Source: Tetranychus cinnabarinus (lineage: Eukaryota > Arthropoda > Arachnida > Trombidiformes > Tetranychidae). From it: DNA of 64,000 nucleotides. The stretch covers positions 620,001-684,000 of the forward strand of contig WHVY01000011.1 in assembly GCA_022266195.1 (NCBI GenBank). Reading direction: 5' to 3'. Both the position numbers and the translations under genes were made by a program. The notes under the pieces were generated by a model. That model was not told the DNA's origin, made no database searches, and worked only from the letters and a program-made list of their open reading frames with translations. Positions 14,801 to 24,853 of the stretch are shown piece by piece (the first letter of the stretch is position 1; each line of letters opens with the position of its first letter).

Positions 14801-17800
14801 TACCATGACTGCTTAAAGATTCAATGTTAATTTGATAACATAAAAAATGAAATAAATTAGCAATGAAAATGATAATTATTGGTATTGAAATTAGGCAACT
14901 CATGTATCAAATTCAGAGTGCAGGCGAATAACAATGATAAAATGGTGAGAAAAATTATTCGCAAATTATTCGGTAATGAAAATAATGATTCAACAATAAA
15001 AAGATGGGAAAAACGAAATGTCTGAGACTTACAATTATGTTCATCAGAAAAATCACCACAATCATTATCACCATCACAACGAAAGGTTAAAGGTATACAT
15101 CTTCCTGAGGCACAAGCAAACTCTTTTACACTACAAGATGATTGAGTACAATTTTGATGTTCATCAGAATGATCTAAACAATCATCATCTCCATCACAAA
15201 CCCATGTTTTAGGTATACAACGTTGATTGTTACATGTGAAATCCCAACTATTAGGGCATGGTCGAACAGGTGGTTCAGTATCTGGATTAGCCATACAACT
15301 CAAACCATCATTAGAAGGTTTCTCTCCATAAGGACATCCACATTTAGCTTCTAAACCAAAATCAGTTGTGTTTGAAGGTACACCAAAACAAAACTTTTGA
15401 CATCTACCGTTATTAGATAAACATGGATGACGAGCATTAATCTCTTGATTACTCTTGCTAAACATTTTAATGCTATACAATCGATTGTGTTCCTCTACTG
15501 TTCGAAAAATCATCTCATTAGAACCATTGACTTTATTCATCCGTAATATAGCATCAAGTCTCCAATCAGTAACGTAAAGCCAATCATTATGAATAACAAT
15601 GGAAAATGGATGTTTAATTCGAGGTGAAGATATTGTTTTAACATCGGAACCATCAAGCTTTGCATGTTGAATATGATCAAGAAGAGCATCACACCAATAA
15701 AGACGATCATTTTGATAATCAATCGATAAACCATTTGGCCAGCCAAGAAGTACACCACGAAAAACCATTACATTTGTTCCATCAAGGTATGCTCGAGAAA
15801 TATTTGCTGGTCGTTCCCATTCAGAGAAAAATATATAACCCTTATTTGGATGGACAACAATAGCTCTAGGGCGTTTCAAATTTTTTAACAATGTACGTCT
15901 GTAAGCAGGATTAGTGGTACTTAAAACATTTAACGTTCCTTTCCTAGAGTCAATATAATATAAATTATTTGTTACCCAGTCCAATGCTAATCCTTCAACA
16001 CCCTCATTCTGTGATGCTAGAACGTTCTCTTTACCAGTTCCATCAACTTTTATTTTATAAATAACATCAAGAATAACATCAGAATAAAATATATACTGAG
16101 ATTGGTAAGAGTAATCAAGACCAACGAAACGAGCAGATCGACTCACAATTGGTACGATAGCATCGGAAAAGGCATTAGGTGCTGGTGAGTTGGAACCATC
16201 TTTAATCAATATTCCGTGAACAAATTTTTGTTGAGAGTAAAGAAGAAACTCTTTAACCGGTGTGCATGATTTCTGGTTAGGTGCCAACTCATAACCGGTT
16301 TCACAGGCACACCTATAACCAAGAGTGAAATCGTCTTGTTGATCTCCTTCAATCCTTGTAAGAACACACATATGTTGACATCCACCATTTCGGGTGCCAC
16401 ATGGATTATCCACTTTTGGTTGTCTCAAATGATGATAACTAACAATCCCTTTGGGTTCAACATTAATCCCTTTCTCTCTGTAAATTGTTTCAACAGGTTG
16501 ACTGGTTGAATTGAAGATATTAACTTTAAGAATACCTTGACGTGTTGAATCAGTCCAGTAGATTAAATCCTCAAATAATGTAACCCGTACTGGTGCTGGA
16601 ACTTTTCCCACACCAGCAATAACAGTATGACGATTGTTACCTTCATAATCCACAATCACAATCTGATCCAATTGAGAATCACACCAAACGAGACGACGAT
16701 TGACATAGTCCAATGTTAATCCAGAAGCTTTGTAAATGTGCACAGATACAATAGTTTTACGGCGGGAACCGTCCATAAAGGCACGATCAATGTTATTCGA
16801 ATCAGTGAAGAACATGTAGCCTTGAGTTGGATCAAGAGCAATATCTAATGGAGCGGTAATATTTTGACTTAAAACAATTGCACTAGTTTTACCTTCCAAA
16901 TCGAAAATATCAATTTTTTGATTGTAAATATCACAGACATAAATTTTATTGGTTATCCAGTCCACAGCAAGTGACACTGGATTCCATTGGTAAAAAACAG
17001 ATATGTTCACCAATGGAGTTATAGATGGAATGGATGATAGAAGTGATGAAGATGATGGAGATAATGATGATGTTGACGATGATGATGACAGAGATGATGA
17101 GGATGATGCATTGATTCCTATGCGTTGGTTATCTAAATTTATTGAGTAAATTGTTTTGTCTTGGGTGTCCGACCAGAATAAAAGTTTCTTGTCAAAATGA
17201 TAATCCAAACCACTTGCTGAAGATGTATTAACAATAATTTCTAGCTTGGATCCCATTGAATCAGTAGAATAAATGGATGTAGCATGAGCGAACAGAATTC
17301 TCATCTCTGTTGAGTTATTGGCTTTACAATGACGAGATCCTACAAGAGTATATCCTGGAGAACAAGAGCAATTATAGCTACCTACTGTGTTACTGCAAAA
17401 TTGATCACAATAGCTCCATTCTTTGCATTCATCAAGATCAGTACAACTTTCATTATCCTTTGGATCAAGTGTCATCCCGGTTGGACAATGACAAACGCCA
17501 CCTTCCATAGAGGCATTGCATCCAAATTGACAAAACAGCGACGAACAAAGCTTAGACGAACATGATTTCTCATCAGATTCGTCCGAACAATCAGGTTTGC
17601 CATCACAAAGTAAGTCATGATTCAAGCATGATTTATCCTTTGAACAGTACCATAGGTGATCATCACACGGAATACCTATGCAAAGTACAAGTGAGTAAGT
17701 TAGTGAGTAGGAAAAGTAAAAGAAAAAAAGTAAAGAAAACCTGAGTAAATAAATGTGATAATATGATGGATAGTTATGATGATACTAGGTATGAGGATAA

Positions 17801-18004
17801 TGAGGATATTGATGTAGATAGTAAAAAAAATAGCCAATGCAACTTACTTGGTTCTATTATGCTACTATTTGAAGTAGTTAAAAGTAGTGATGATGTTGAA
17901 AGTAATGGCGGCGATTGATTTGTGGTTGTGGAATCACTGTTGACATGGCGAATAGTCCAGGTAGAAAGGTGTAGCAAAAATATCCACGGTATTAAAATGT
18001 GCAT
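2270..18004 (-). CDS. LRP2: LRP2/megalin-type low-density lipoprotein receptor-related protein, complete
   Basis: Giant single-pass endocytic receptor. Coding exons on the minus strand: 18004-17848, 17675-15033, 14719-9774, 8507-4454, 4342-4189, 4102-3959, 3820-3420, 3329-2957, 2827-2722 and 2635-2270. All have GT-AG borders and the phases close exactly to 4,447 residues. Order: signal peptide; 1 LDLR class A (LA) repeat; EGF pair; two YWTD propellers; 8 LA; EGF pair; four propellers; 10 LA; EGF pair; one propeller; 11 LA; EGF pair; last propeller; two EGF-like modules; transmembrane helix (about 4260-4286); tail with FSNPMY. LA clusters of 8, 10 and 11 occur in both LRP1 and LRP2. The short membrane-proximal EGF region and a VAFRSG tail motif favour LRP2, since LRP1 has six EGF repeats there. 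Family role: uptake of lipoproteins and other ligands at epithelial surfaces. The first LA cluster (7 in vertebrate LRP2) is reduced to one. Confidence 0.93.
2957..3329 (-). other. LRP2: LRP2 exon 8: membrane-proximal EGF modules and transmembrane helix
   Basis: Encodes NPCKPTTCTHLC EGF-like and CPCRNGGYC EGF modules. A short stalk and a hydrophobic helix of about 27 residues (from SAIFANIVLPILLVL) follow, then the stop-transfer KKRNL. Only two EGF-like modules sit between the last propeller and the membrane, as in LRP2 rather than LRP1. A 123-base intron separates this from the tail exons. Confidence 0.88.
3420..4342 (-). other. LRP2: LRP2 exons 5-7: last YWTD propeller
   Basis: Three exons (4342-4189, 4102-3959, 3820-3420) encode propeller VIII with blades MYWTD, IYWMD, MFWAD, LYWCD and IYWVT. 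The introns between them are 86 and 138 bases. A dibasic RVKR lies in the last blade (bases 3,478-3,489, residues 4144-4147) and fits the furin consensus RX(K/R)R. Whether it is exposed and cut is unknown. Exons 5-7, with parts of their introns, have diverged relatives at 21,272-22,085 on the other strand. Confidence 0.85.
4454..8507 (-). other. LRP2: LRP2 exon 4: LA clusters III-IV, propeller VII
   Basis: A 4,054-base exon, residues about 2583-3933. It holds the rest of the 10-repeat LA cluster, including the long-spaced repeat CNGVNDCKDNKTSDESLEHC. An EGF pair (DECLKVETNQC, DIDECHQEKGKC), propeller VII and an EGF follow, then eleven LA repeats, an EGF, a calcium-binding EGF (DIDECATFGHNC) and the first blade of propeller VIII. 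The acidic SDE boxes needed for calcium binding are present in most repeats. Bases 6,403-7,412 are the source of the best-preserved block of the inverted copy at 20,228. Confidence 0.9.
8508..9773 (-). other. LRP2 intron 3
   Basis: A 1,266-base intron with GTAAGT donor (minus strand, at 9,773) and TTTAG acceptor (at 8,508). It splits an LA repeat in phase 0. AT-rich, with short homopolymer runs. I see no nested gene or repeat in it. Intron 2 (14,720-15,032) is also featureless. Confidence 0.7.
9774..14719 (-). other. LRP2: LRP2 exon 3: LA cluster II (repeats 3-8), propellers III-VI, start of cluster III
   Basis: A single 4,946-base exon, residues about 934-2582. It starts with six LA repeats, of which the last (CPSGQWQC...) lies next to the EGF pair. 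Four six-bladed YWTD/YWVD propellers follow, separated by EGF modules such as NPCNINNGGCTDSC. Two further LA repeats follow; the second is split at NGR|CIFKTW by intron 3. The long frame is uninterrupted; the 5' part starts upstream of the first internal Met. No part of it was found in the inverted copy. Confidence 0.9.
15033..17675 (-). other. LRP2: LRP2 exon 2: first LA repeat, propellers I-II, start of second LA cluster
   Basis: Residues 53-933. Contains one LA repeat (CDGKPDCSDESDEKSC end), an EGF-like module, a calcium-type EGF (DLDECKEWSYC), propeller I, an EGF, propeller II, an EGF, and the first two LA repeats of the 8-repeat cluster. Propeller I carries a Ser-rich insertion at about residues 242-271 (bases about 17,028-17,122). 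The exon ends inside the linker after an LA repeat, at a GTAAGT donor. Bases 16,133-16,661 were copied into the inverted duplicate at 18,798. Confidence 0.88.
17848..18004 (-). other. LRP2: LRP2 exon 1: signal peptide and Ser/Thr linker
   Basis: The ATG at 18,004 opens a hydrophobic leader (MHILIPWIFLLHLSTW...), followed by a Ser/Thr-rich stretch to about residue 52. The frame upstream reaches a TAA about 50 bases before this ATG without another Met. The donor GTAAGT follows base 17,848, leaving one base that joins exon 2 to make a Ser codon. Secretion into the ER is inferred from the leader; no cleavage site was calculated. Confidence 0.75.
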
Positions 18005-18797
18005 AGTTTTACAAAATATGAGGAACAGAAAAATAGGTAAATTAAAATTATATAATTAAACATATAATGCGTAAATGAAAAAAATGAACAAAAAAAAAGA
18101 AATTCATGAAAAAAATTTGATGATGTTGTTTGCTGAGTTGAAAGTTGTCTCAACTCTAGAAAACTTGACTTGATGAAACTTCAACAGAAACCCAAAGCAA
18201 AAACTGACTAAAAGTTTGACGCAGCCTCACAGAGCCTTTTTTTGGAAAGAGACTAAATGATCCACCTTACAGCAAGCAGGAAAAGAAAAACAAAGAGAAA
18301 AGAAAGAGGATGGTTATTATTGTACTACAGGAAATTGGTATGATTATAATGGAATCAATTGAAATATCAATTGAATGTTGAAAGAAAATTGAATTAGATG
18401 AAATTGTTGTACATTCGAAGACCCATTTAATGCACTTTTTATTAAACTCAGTTAAAATATTAGGAGTCTTGAAATAGTCTGACAAGTTGTTGAGTGCAAC
18501 TAGCAGCAAATAGTGTTTTGTTTGGACGCAAAAGGGTTTGTCTTTAAATTTAATTGTAATTATTGTTTATTTAAATAGGTTAGGTTAGGTTCATTTTGAT
18601 ACAGGTGAGGACCAGTTGAGTCTTTGGGTCCAGGTATAACCGGATTGAGTTGATTCATTAGCAAAAAAATAAAAGTCACTAACAAAATCACAAATCTTTT
18701 ACTCAATTTACACACAACCCCTTAGTTCCACCTTGGTCAGTAACTTTTGCTTCCACCAACGTAGTTTTAATTAATAGAGTTTTATATTAGATGTGCC
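18005..18797. other. Head-to-head spacer between LRP2 and its inverted copy
   Basis: Contains the presumed LRP2 5' UTR and promoter on the minus strand and the inner breakpoint of the inverted duplicate. AT-rich and purine-rich near 18,270-18,330. Apart from the TTAGG triplet at 18,576 I see no defined motif. No copy of LRP2 exon 1 or its flank was recognised on the plus-strand side, so the palindromic part of the inversion does not reach the promoter. Confidence 0.5.
18576..18591 (+). repeat. Three TTAGG telomere-type units
   Basis: Reads TAGGTTAGGTTAGGTT, three units of the arthropod telomere repeat TTAGG, about 200 bases before the start of the inverted LRP2 duplicate. Too short to prove telomeric origin. 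Its position at a rearrangement junction is what makes it worth noting. Confidence 0.5.
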
Positions 18798-19275
18798 TGT
18801 GATTGTTGATTATAAAGGTAACAATCATCATATTGTTATTGCTGTTAAAGTTCCAGTACCAGTACGGGTTACATTATTCGAAGATTTAATCTACTGGACT
18901 GATTCAACCCGTCAAGGTATTCTTAAAGTTAATATCTTCAATTCAACCAGTCAACCTGTTGAAACAATTTACAGAGAGAAAAGTATTAATCTTGAACCCA
19001 AATCCATGTTGATAATCCATGTGGCACCCGAAATGGTGGTTGTCAACATATGTGTGTTCTTACAAGGATTGAAGGAGATCAACAAGACGATTTTACTTTT
19101 GGTTATAGGTGTGCCTGTGAAACCGGTTATGAGTTGGCACCTAACCAGAAATCATGCACACCGGTTAAAGAGTTTCTTCTTGTTCACGGAATATTGATTA
19201 AAGATGGTTCCAACTCACCAGCGCCTAATGCCTTATCGGAGTCTATTGTACCAATAGTGAGTCGATCTGCTGAGT
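18798..19275 (+). pseudogene. LRP2 copy, block A (exon 2, propeller I/II junction)
   Basis: Matches parent bases 16,661-16,133 at roughly 90-95% by eye outside gaps. A deletion of about 40 bases near 18,998 removes the residues before the EGF module and shifts the frame. An 18-base in-frame deletion near 19,182 removes part of the next blade. Similarity stops at GTCGATCTGCTGAG, where a TGA appears at once. Bases 19,276-20,227 show no LRP2 similarity I could see. Confidence 0.85.
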
Positions 19276-20227
19276 GAAGTTCATAGTTTTTGAACATTCG
19301 CTGGTCAGGAAGTTTATCTATTCATGTTTGCATTTCGTGATTATTCAAATCCACTTTCTAGTCAAAGCACACTGTCAGTTATTTTCATATTTTAGTTAAA
19401 CATTTGAGTATTTACAATTTCCCCTTTGCATTATTGTTTGCAGTAACAACAGTTGAACGATGTTTTCCAACCATAGCCAAATTGAAGGACAGATCTGATC
19501 CGTTGAAAACAAAATCAATGTTTATTTTTGGTTATGGGCAATTGTTGTAATATTTGATAACGATGATTATATTGTTGATGGCTTAACCTATTCTTTATTC
19601 AGCAGTTTCAGTATAATGAATGAAGCAAGAAAAATAACAAAGGTAAATATTTTTGCTTTGATTTGAGATTAATTTGCTCTGAATTTCAATTTACTTCTAC
19701 AAGTGATAGTAATCGAAGGAAAACAAGTTTTTTTATTATCATTACTATTAAATATCTGGAAGACAATTCACTTTTTATTTTGGATATTTGGATTTAGTGA
19801 TTATTACGATAAAGAATCAAATGTTTAACAAATTTATTAGTAACTGTTGACCCATTTATTATATTCCTGAAAGTTAAATATGGTTACTGAAGAAAGGAAT
19901 TGATAATTATTACAATTATAAACTATGATTGTCAATTTATCCGGTTTAACTGGAAAAGTGTTTATAAAATGATTTCTTGTTTAATTGGAATGCCAAACTA
20001 ATATTTTTCCAGCTGAAAATCCATCCACATTTGATAAATTTCTTGCTAAAACAAGTTTAACTATTTTCAAATGAAGCAAAAATTATCCAATCAAGTTGAC
20101 TAATTAATTTTTTTTTCTATTTTTCAGTATTTTTACGACATGGAAATATGATCTTGAAAATGGTTTTCCTGAATTGGAATTATAAAAGCAATCGAATCTG
20201 TGCTGGCGTAACCTGTGTAATACATCT

Positions 20228-21209
20228 GTAGCTCATTGTGGTCTAGATGAATGTCTTAAAGTGGAAACCAATCAATATGAACATAGATGCGTTGACACCC
20301 CAACCGGCCTCTACTGTGAATGTAATGATGGTTACCAGTTAATAGCGGATGCTAAAGCTTGTGAAGATATTGATGAATGTCGCCAAGAGGAAGGAAAATG
20401 CAGTCAATACTGTATTAAAAAATATTATGAACGAGAAAGAGATGGACGATCTTGTAAACGACGAGACGGAATCACACCTTGGCTTATATTTACTAACCGT
20501 TACTACCTTAGAAACATGTCAACTGATGGTAAACTTTACAACTTAATCAAAATGGATTTGAAGAATGTGGTTGCTTTAGATTTTGATTATCAAGAGCAAA
20601 GGTTATATTATGCTGATGTTGGTAACAAAACAATCAACAGAATATTCATTAATGGCTCAGGAGACGAGAATATCGTTCGTCATGAAGCTCACGGCCTCGA
20701 AGGATTAGCAGTTGATTGGATCGGTAAAAAGTTATATTGGCTTGATCGAACTAGTAAACATCTGGATGTTAGTGAACTTGACGGTCGCCATAGGAAAACT
20801 ATTCTCGGTAAAGGATTAGTTGATCCTCGTGCTGTTGTTGCTCATCCAGGTATTGGTTACCTTTTCTTTACTGATTGGAGTCACCATGCTTTTATCGGTA
20901 AAATTGGTATGGATGGATCCAATTTCACTCGAATCCTTTTATACGATCAAAAAATTGTTTGGCCCAATGCATTGGCCATTGATTACTTCAGTGAAAAGAT
21001 TTTCTGGGCTGATGCTCACTTGGATTATATTGGTTATTCTGATTTCGATGGTAAATCAAGGCATGAAGTAATTCATGGAGCTTCTGTTCCTCATGTTTTT
21101 GCTCTTTCTGTATTCGATGATTGGCTCTATTGGACTGATTGGAATATCAAGGCTGTTGTCCGAGCTCACAAATTCACTGACGAAGGAATGGAAATCTTAC
21201 GAAATACAA
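20228..21209 (+). pseudogene. LRP2 copy, block B (exon 4, EGF pair and propeller VII)
   Basis: Matches parent bases 7,412-6,403. The first 200 bases differ by about 7%, with many amino-acid changes (Cys to Tyr in NQCEHRC), and lose about 36 bases of the second EGF. From about 20,430 to 21,200 only about 14 differences occur, 13 of them synonymous. The block ends abruptly after ATCTTACGAAATAC. The frame stays open for 340 codons and runs on into unrelated sequence and the exon 5 relic. A propeller lacking its flanking EGF disulfides and secretion signal is unlikely to be functional. Confidence 0.87.
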
Positions 21210-21271
21210 ATTTAATTTACTTCTTTTTGGGATTTTGCGTTTTCACGTCCATCTTATTTTTCATTTCAAAT

Positions 21272-22085
21272 GCTTCATTATAATCGGACAAGCTGTACTG
21301 GAATTGCTCACTGAAAAAATCATTAAAAGATCATTTATACCTGATCTTTTTGATCGTGATCATTGTTTAGATCATTTACAGGATTTACAAATCAAAATTT
21401 CTTCTAAAATTTCATTTAGCATTTTGGGCTTTCATAAGAAATCGGGTTCTTCTAAATGCTGGGTAAATATTTTACTTTTAAGTATACCTTTCGATTTTTA
21501 ATTTAATAATTTCAAATCATTATTTTATCTCGTTTAAATATTTGATTATAAATGTATAATTATTTTTATAATTTGTTTTTTCACCAGAAATATTTATTGT
21601 GTGGACATAAATTTTTCAGGAATTAAACCTAAAGGCAAACCCAAGTCGAACTGGTCGTTATTTCAGAACTTTATATAATGGATTTGAGAGGCCAAAATCT
21701 TTGGCATTGGATCCAAAAAAGGGTAATCATATTGATTAGACTTTATTGTTAGTTAATTTTTTATTGATTTTATCCATCTTGGATGATTGATTATTTGTAA
21801 AAAGATTGAATAATTCTGAAATTGTAATCAAAATTTTGTTTAGATTGATGTTCTGGGCTGATGCTGGAGAATCTCTTCAGATTGCTTCTTCATCTTGAAT
21901 GGACGGGACCAAAGTATCGTTTATTGTTTCAGAGCGACTTGATTTAACGTCTAAGTTGGCGATTGATATGGACCGAATCATCGATTGTATTGGTATAATC
22001 TACCAAGGATTGACCGCCAGGTTTACATTATTAAGTAAATCATCTATGGTGATTAAAATGATTACAAACAAAACGATGAAGGTAT
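21272..22085 (+). pseudogene. LRP2 copy, block C (exons 5-7 with introns)
   Basis: Bases 21,272-21,440 match the end of parent intron 4 and exon 5 (IKRSFIPD and DRDH are recognisable). Bases 21,598-21,725 match exon 6. After a retained intron, 21,843 onward matches exon 7 (MFWADAG, then a stop, then MDGTKVSFIVSERL). Identity is about 75-85% by eye with several indels, clearly lower than block B. The acceptor before exon 5 is CGG instead of CAG. Similarity fades after about 22,050. Confidence 0.82.
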
Positions 22086-22978
22086 TTTACTTAAAAATTT
22101 TCATTGAGGACATGCAATAAACATCTGAATTAATAAAGAACCATCATTATCTTTCTTCATTGTTAACTTTTGCACAAAAACGACTGACTTTCTAGCGTTT
22201 TGATGAAGATCATTACTGATTCCTGAATTCATTCCTTGTTGATATCACAAACAATAAATTAAAAAACCCAATCTTCCGAGAACTATTCTCATGATGCATC
22301 AGCAATAGAAACCAAAATTAGTAGTTGAACCCCTAGAAGCTCAATCGGTCTGGCATATTTTCTCAGTCCTTTTTATTGACATAAGCGAATGCGTTTCTTA
22401 AACAAATAAATAAGGACTAATCAACGTGATTGGAAACTGCAGAGTAACTGGATTGTTGAAGAAGGCGAAGGGAAAAATTGAAGTAAACAAAATTAGTCAA
22501 AGCAGTAGCAAAATTTCAGTTAAAATGTTCAATTTTGTGCATTTAATATCAAAATGATGAAATTTCAACAAATATTTGAAAGTCCATGCAATTATTAACA
22601 ATTGCAGTCATTTCAATAATCTTTTGTCTATTCATTCATCTAAATACAATCAACCATCAAAGTTGAATCAACTCTCATCATGAATCTTTCATTTCGTCTT
22701 ATCAACCATTAATCACACCAATCCAAGTTGAACACATCTGACAATATCAACAATCGAGGTCAATCCTTTAAATCTTACTAAAAATGTCATTCTCTTAAAA
22801 CTTTCACTAACATCCTTAAAACTAAATTCATATTAAATTACCATTTGAACAATCAGTACAATCACGTTCAAAAGGCAAGTTAAAAATGTTGTTGAACTTT
22901 GAAAAGGTACCAAAGTTGACGATTACACCAATCGTGTTACAATGAAGCATCATTTTGGATCGAAATTTCAATTTCAAC

Positions 22979-23545
22979 AGAGCGACCTGTTAGTAAAGTC
23001 CTCAGGAAGATTTGCAAATTTCAGCAAGTTAGGGATGTTGTAGAGAGACAAATAATTCAGCATTTTATTCACAAAACTATGTTCTTTAATTTGATATACA
23101 ATTCATCGTCTCTTCTTAAATGGGCTTCAAATGAGCTCTGTTTAAAAATAGTGTTAAAAACCCGAAGAGAAATTGAGATACGACAAAAGCTGAAAATCTC
23201 GCAACCTATTTCGCCGCTAGCAAGGTCGGCAGTTTTGGACTCACTAAGAAGTAATATAAGAATCAGCATTCAAAAAGACTGAATCGAGCAAAAATTTGGA
23301 TTCATTCGAAAAATTTTGACGAATTTATTCAATAAAATAGAAAAAAAACTTTTGGCAAAAGTTTTTTTACGGACTCAAGCAAGAAATCAGATTATTCAGT
23401 AGAAAAGGAATGTTTTCATGTATCGATTGAAAAATATGATTTTCAAACTTGCATCTATTCTAATTTTCTTAAAAAAATCAAATTAAATTATTCAATAATA
23501 TTGCAATAAGCTTCAAAGATGCGGACTCTATTAACAGGTCGCCCT
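22979..23545. mobile_element. Candidate small non-autonomous TIR element
   Basis: A 25-base left arm (22,979-23,003, core GCGACCTGTTAGTAAAGTCC) and the reverse complement of 23,521-23,545 (core GCGACCTGTTAATAGAGTCC) match at 21 of 25 positions, with the arms facing inward. The 517 bases between are gene-poor and include a hairpin at 23,341-23,368. I could not find a convincing target-site duplication, so the exact ends and superfamily are open. It could also be an old foldback or a degraded MITE. Confidence 0.45.
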
Positions 23546-24853
23546 TTAGCTGTGATATTGATTTGCACCTTTCAATGGTAACCTTCATTAAAGATGCATT
23601 TATTTCACTGATTTGTTGATTGTCGGTTAACTTATTGACATCCAGTCCTGGCAACAGTTTGACAATTAATTGGATCGTTGATTATTTTTTACAATCAAAA
23701 CTTGACAAGGTTTGAAGGGAAGAGAGAAGATCAATTTGGTTAAATTTGTTTAATTACAACTGTAAACACTTGTTATGTATGGTAAAGCTTTGAATCAAAG
23801 TCAATGTTACTTGGGTTACCGGCTATTGAGTTTAACCCAATTAACTGAATTGTATTTGATCAAATTAGACTCCGGAAATAAATTCAATTCAAGCCAAGAC
23901 TCTTGTTGACTTGACCTCGTTTAATTAACAGTTTAAACAAATCAAAAAACACCAAAATTAAACATTGACTGTAACTGATTTACTTGTTATCTTAATCAAT
24001 GTGACCCAAAAAATTGAGATTAACCAATGTATTAATAATACAATTGTGGTCAGCTGTTTTGGTTAAGATGATAGGTTTAGTCAGTTAACCACCTAAAAGT
24101 GTAAAAATAGCAACTGTTAATCAATGATTGATGATGTTGAAAACAAATTATCACTGATTTTCACTCTTATCAGATTAATGATTGATCAATGATCATTGAT
24201 GAGTATGATTGATTTTGACCATCTACAGTTGACTGTCAGTTGAAGTAAACATTGAATTTTACTTGTTTTGCACGGGAATCGCCCAGTTCATTCATTTAAA
24301 CCAGTTAAAAGGCCATTAATTATGACAATATAATCAAAGATCATATTTCATTAGATTTGATTGTTACATTCTTCACCAAGTGTCAAAAACGTCTGTCAAT
24401 AATGAAATGAATGAGCAAAAAAATAATGTAAAATGAATAGAGAAAAGTTTTGCTCACAAATATGAATGAAATAACATGTCAATAGTGAAATGAAATAAAA
24501 TTGAGAGGTAAAGTGCTTAAGAAATGATTTGACCGTTAATTATTCAAAACTGGTGTAATGTTGATTGACCCATGTATTAATAGTTGGGAAACAATCAGGT
24601 AAAAATAATACAACTGAAATTGATGTTTCCTTTAAACTGAGAAACCAAGTAATGGAAAGGGGCCAAATAAAGATGAAGGGAGGAGAGGATTTTTGGAATG
24701 GGATGTTGCTGATAATGATAATGATGATGATGGTGGTGGTAAAGTCGGTCAGCCAGAGGAAAGAGAAAGATTGGCAAGAAAAGGGATCTTCAGTGCTTAC
24801 CTTTTTTTGTTTATCTGGAAGGTGAAGAAGCACAAGAAGAAAGACAAGTAGAA

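Larger units (their letters stand above)
18798..22085 (+). pseudogene. Inverted, internally deleted duplicate of LRP2 (whole relic)
   Basis: Plus-strand blocks match parent LRP2 exons 2, 4, 5, 6 and 7 in the parent's order, with everything between them lost, including all of exon 3. Intron sequence next to exons 5-7 is retained, so this is a DNA-level duplicate, not a retrocopy. It lies head-to-head with the parent. Defects include frameshifting deletions in the exon 2 block, a lost splice acceptor before exon 5 (CAG to CGG), a Trp to stop change in exon 7, and no signal peptide, transmembrane or tail exons. It cannot make the receptor; whether any part is transcribed is unknown. Confidence 0.88.

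Noticed and set aside
2270..18004. Calling the receptor LRP1 because the LA clusters 8-10-11 and short first cluster resemble 2-8-10-11
   Set aside because: The membrane-proximal region has two EGF-like modules rather than six, and propeller VI, the third LA cluster and the VAFRSG tail motif look closer to LRP2. A tree would settle it.
19441..19560. Short coding-like segment reading TTVERCFPTIAKLK between LRP2 relic blocks
   Set aside because: About 35 codons before stops and no recognised family. It could be a receptor relic, but this is not supportable from sequence alone.
18798..22085. Processed retrocopy origin of the LRP2 relic
   Set aside because: Intron ends and intron bodies next to exons 5-7 are retained, and there is no poly-A tract.
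23341..23368. Perfect A/T-rich hairpin resembling an intrinsic terminator
   Set aside because: Bacterial-type terminators are not expected in a eukaryotic genome. It lies inside the candidate TIR element and was noted there.
24540..24833. Overlapping frames on both strands over a GAT repeat
   Set aside because: Met/Ile/His runs generated by the microsatellite.
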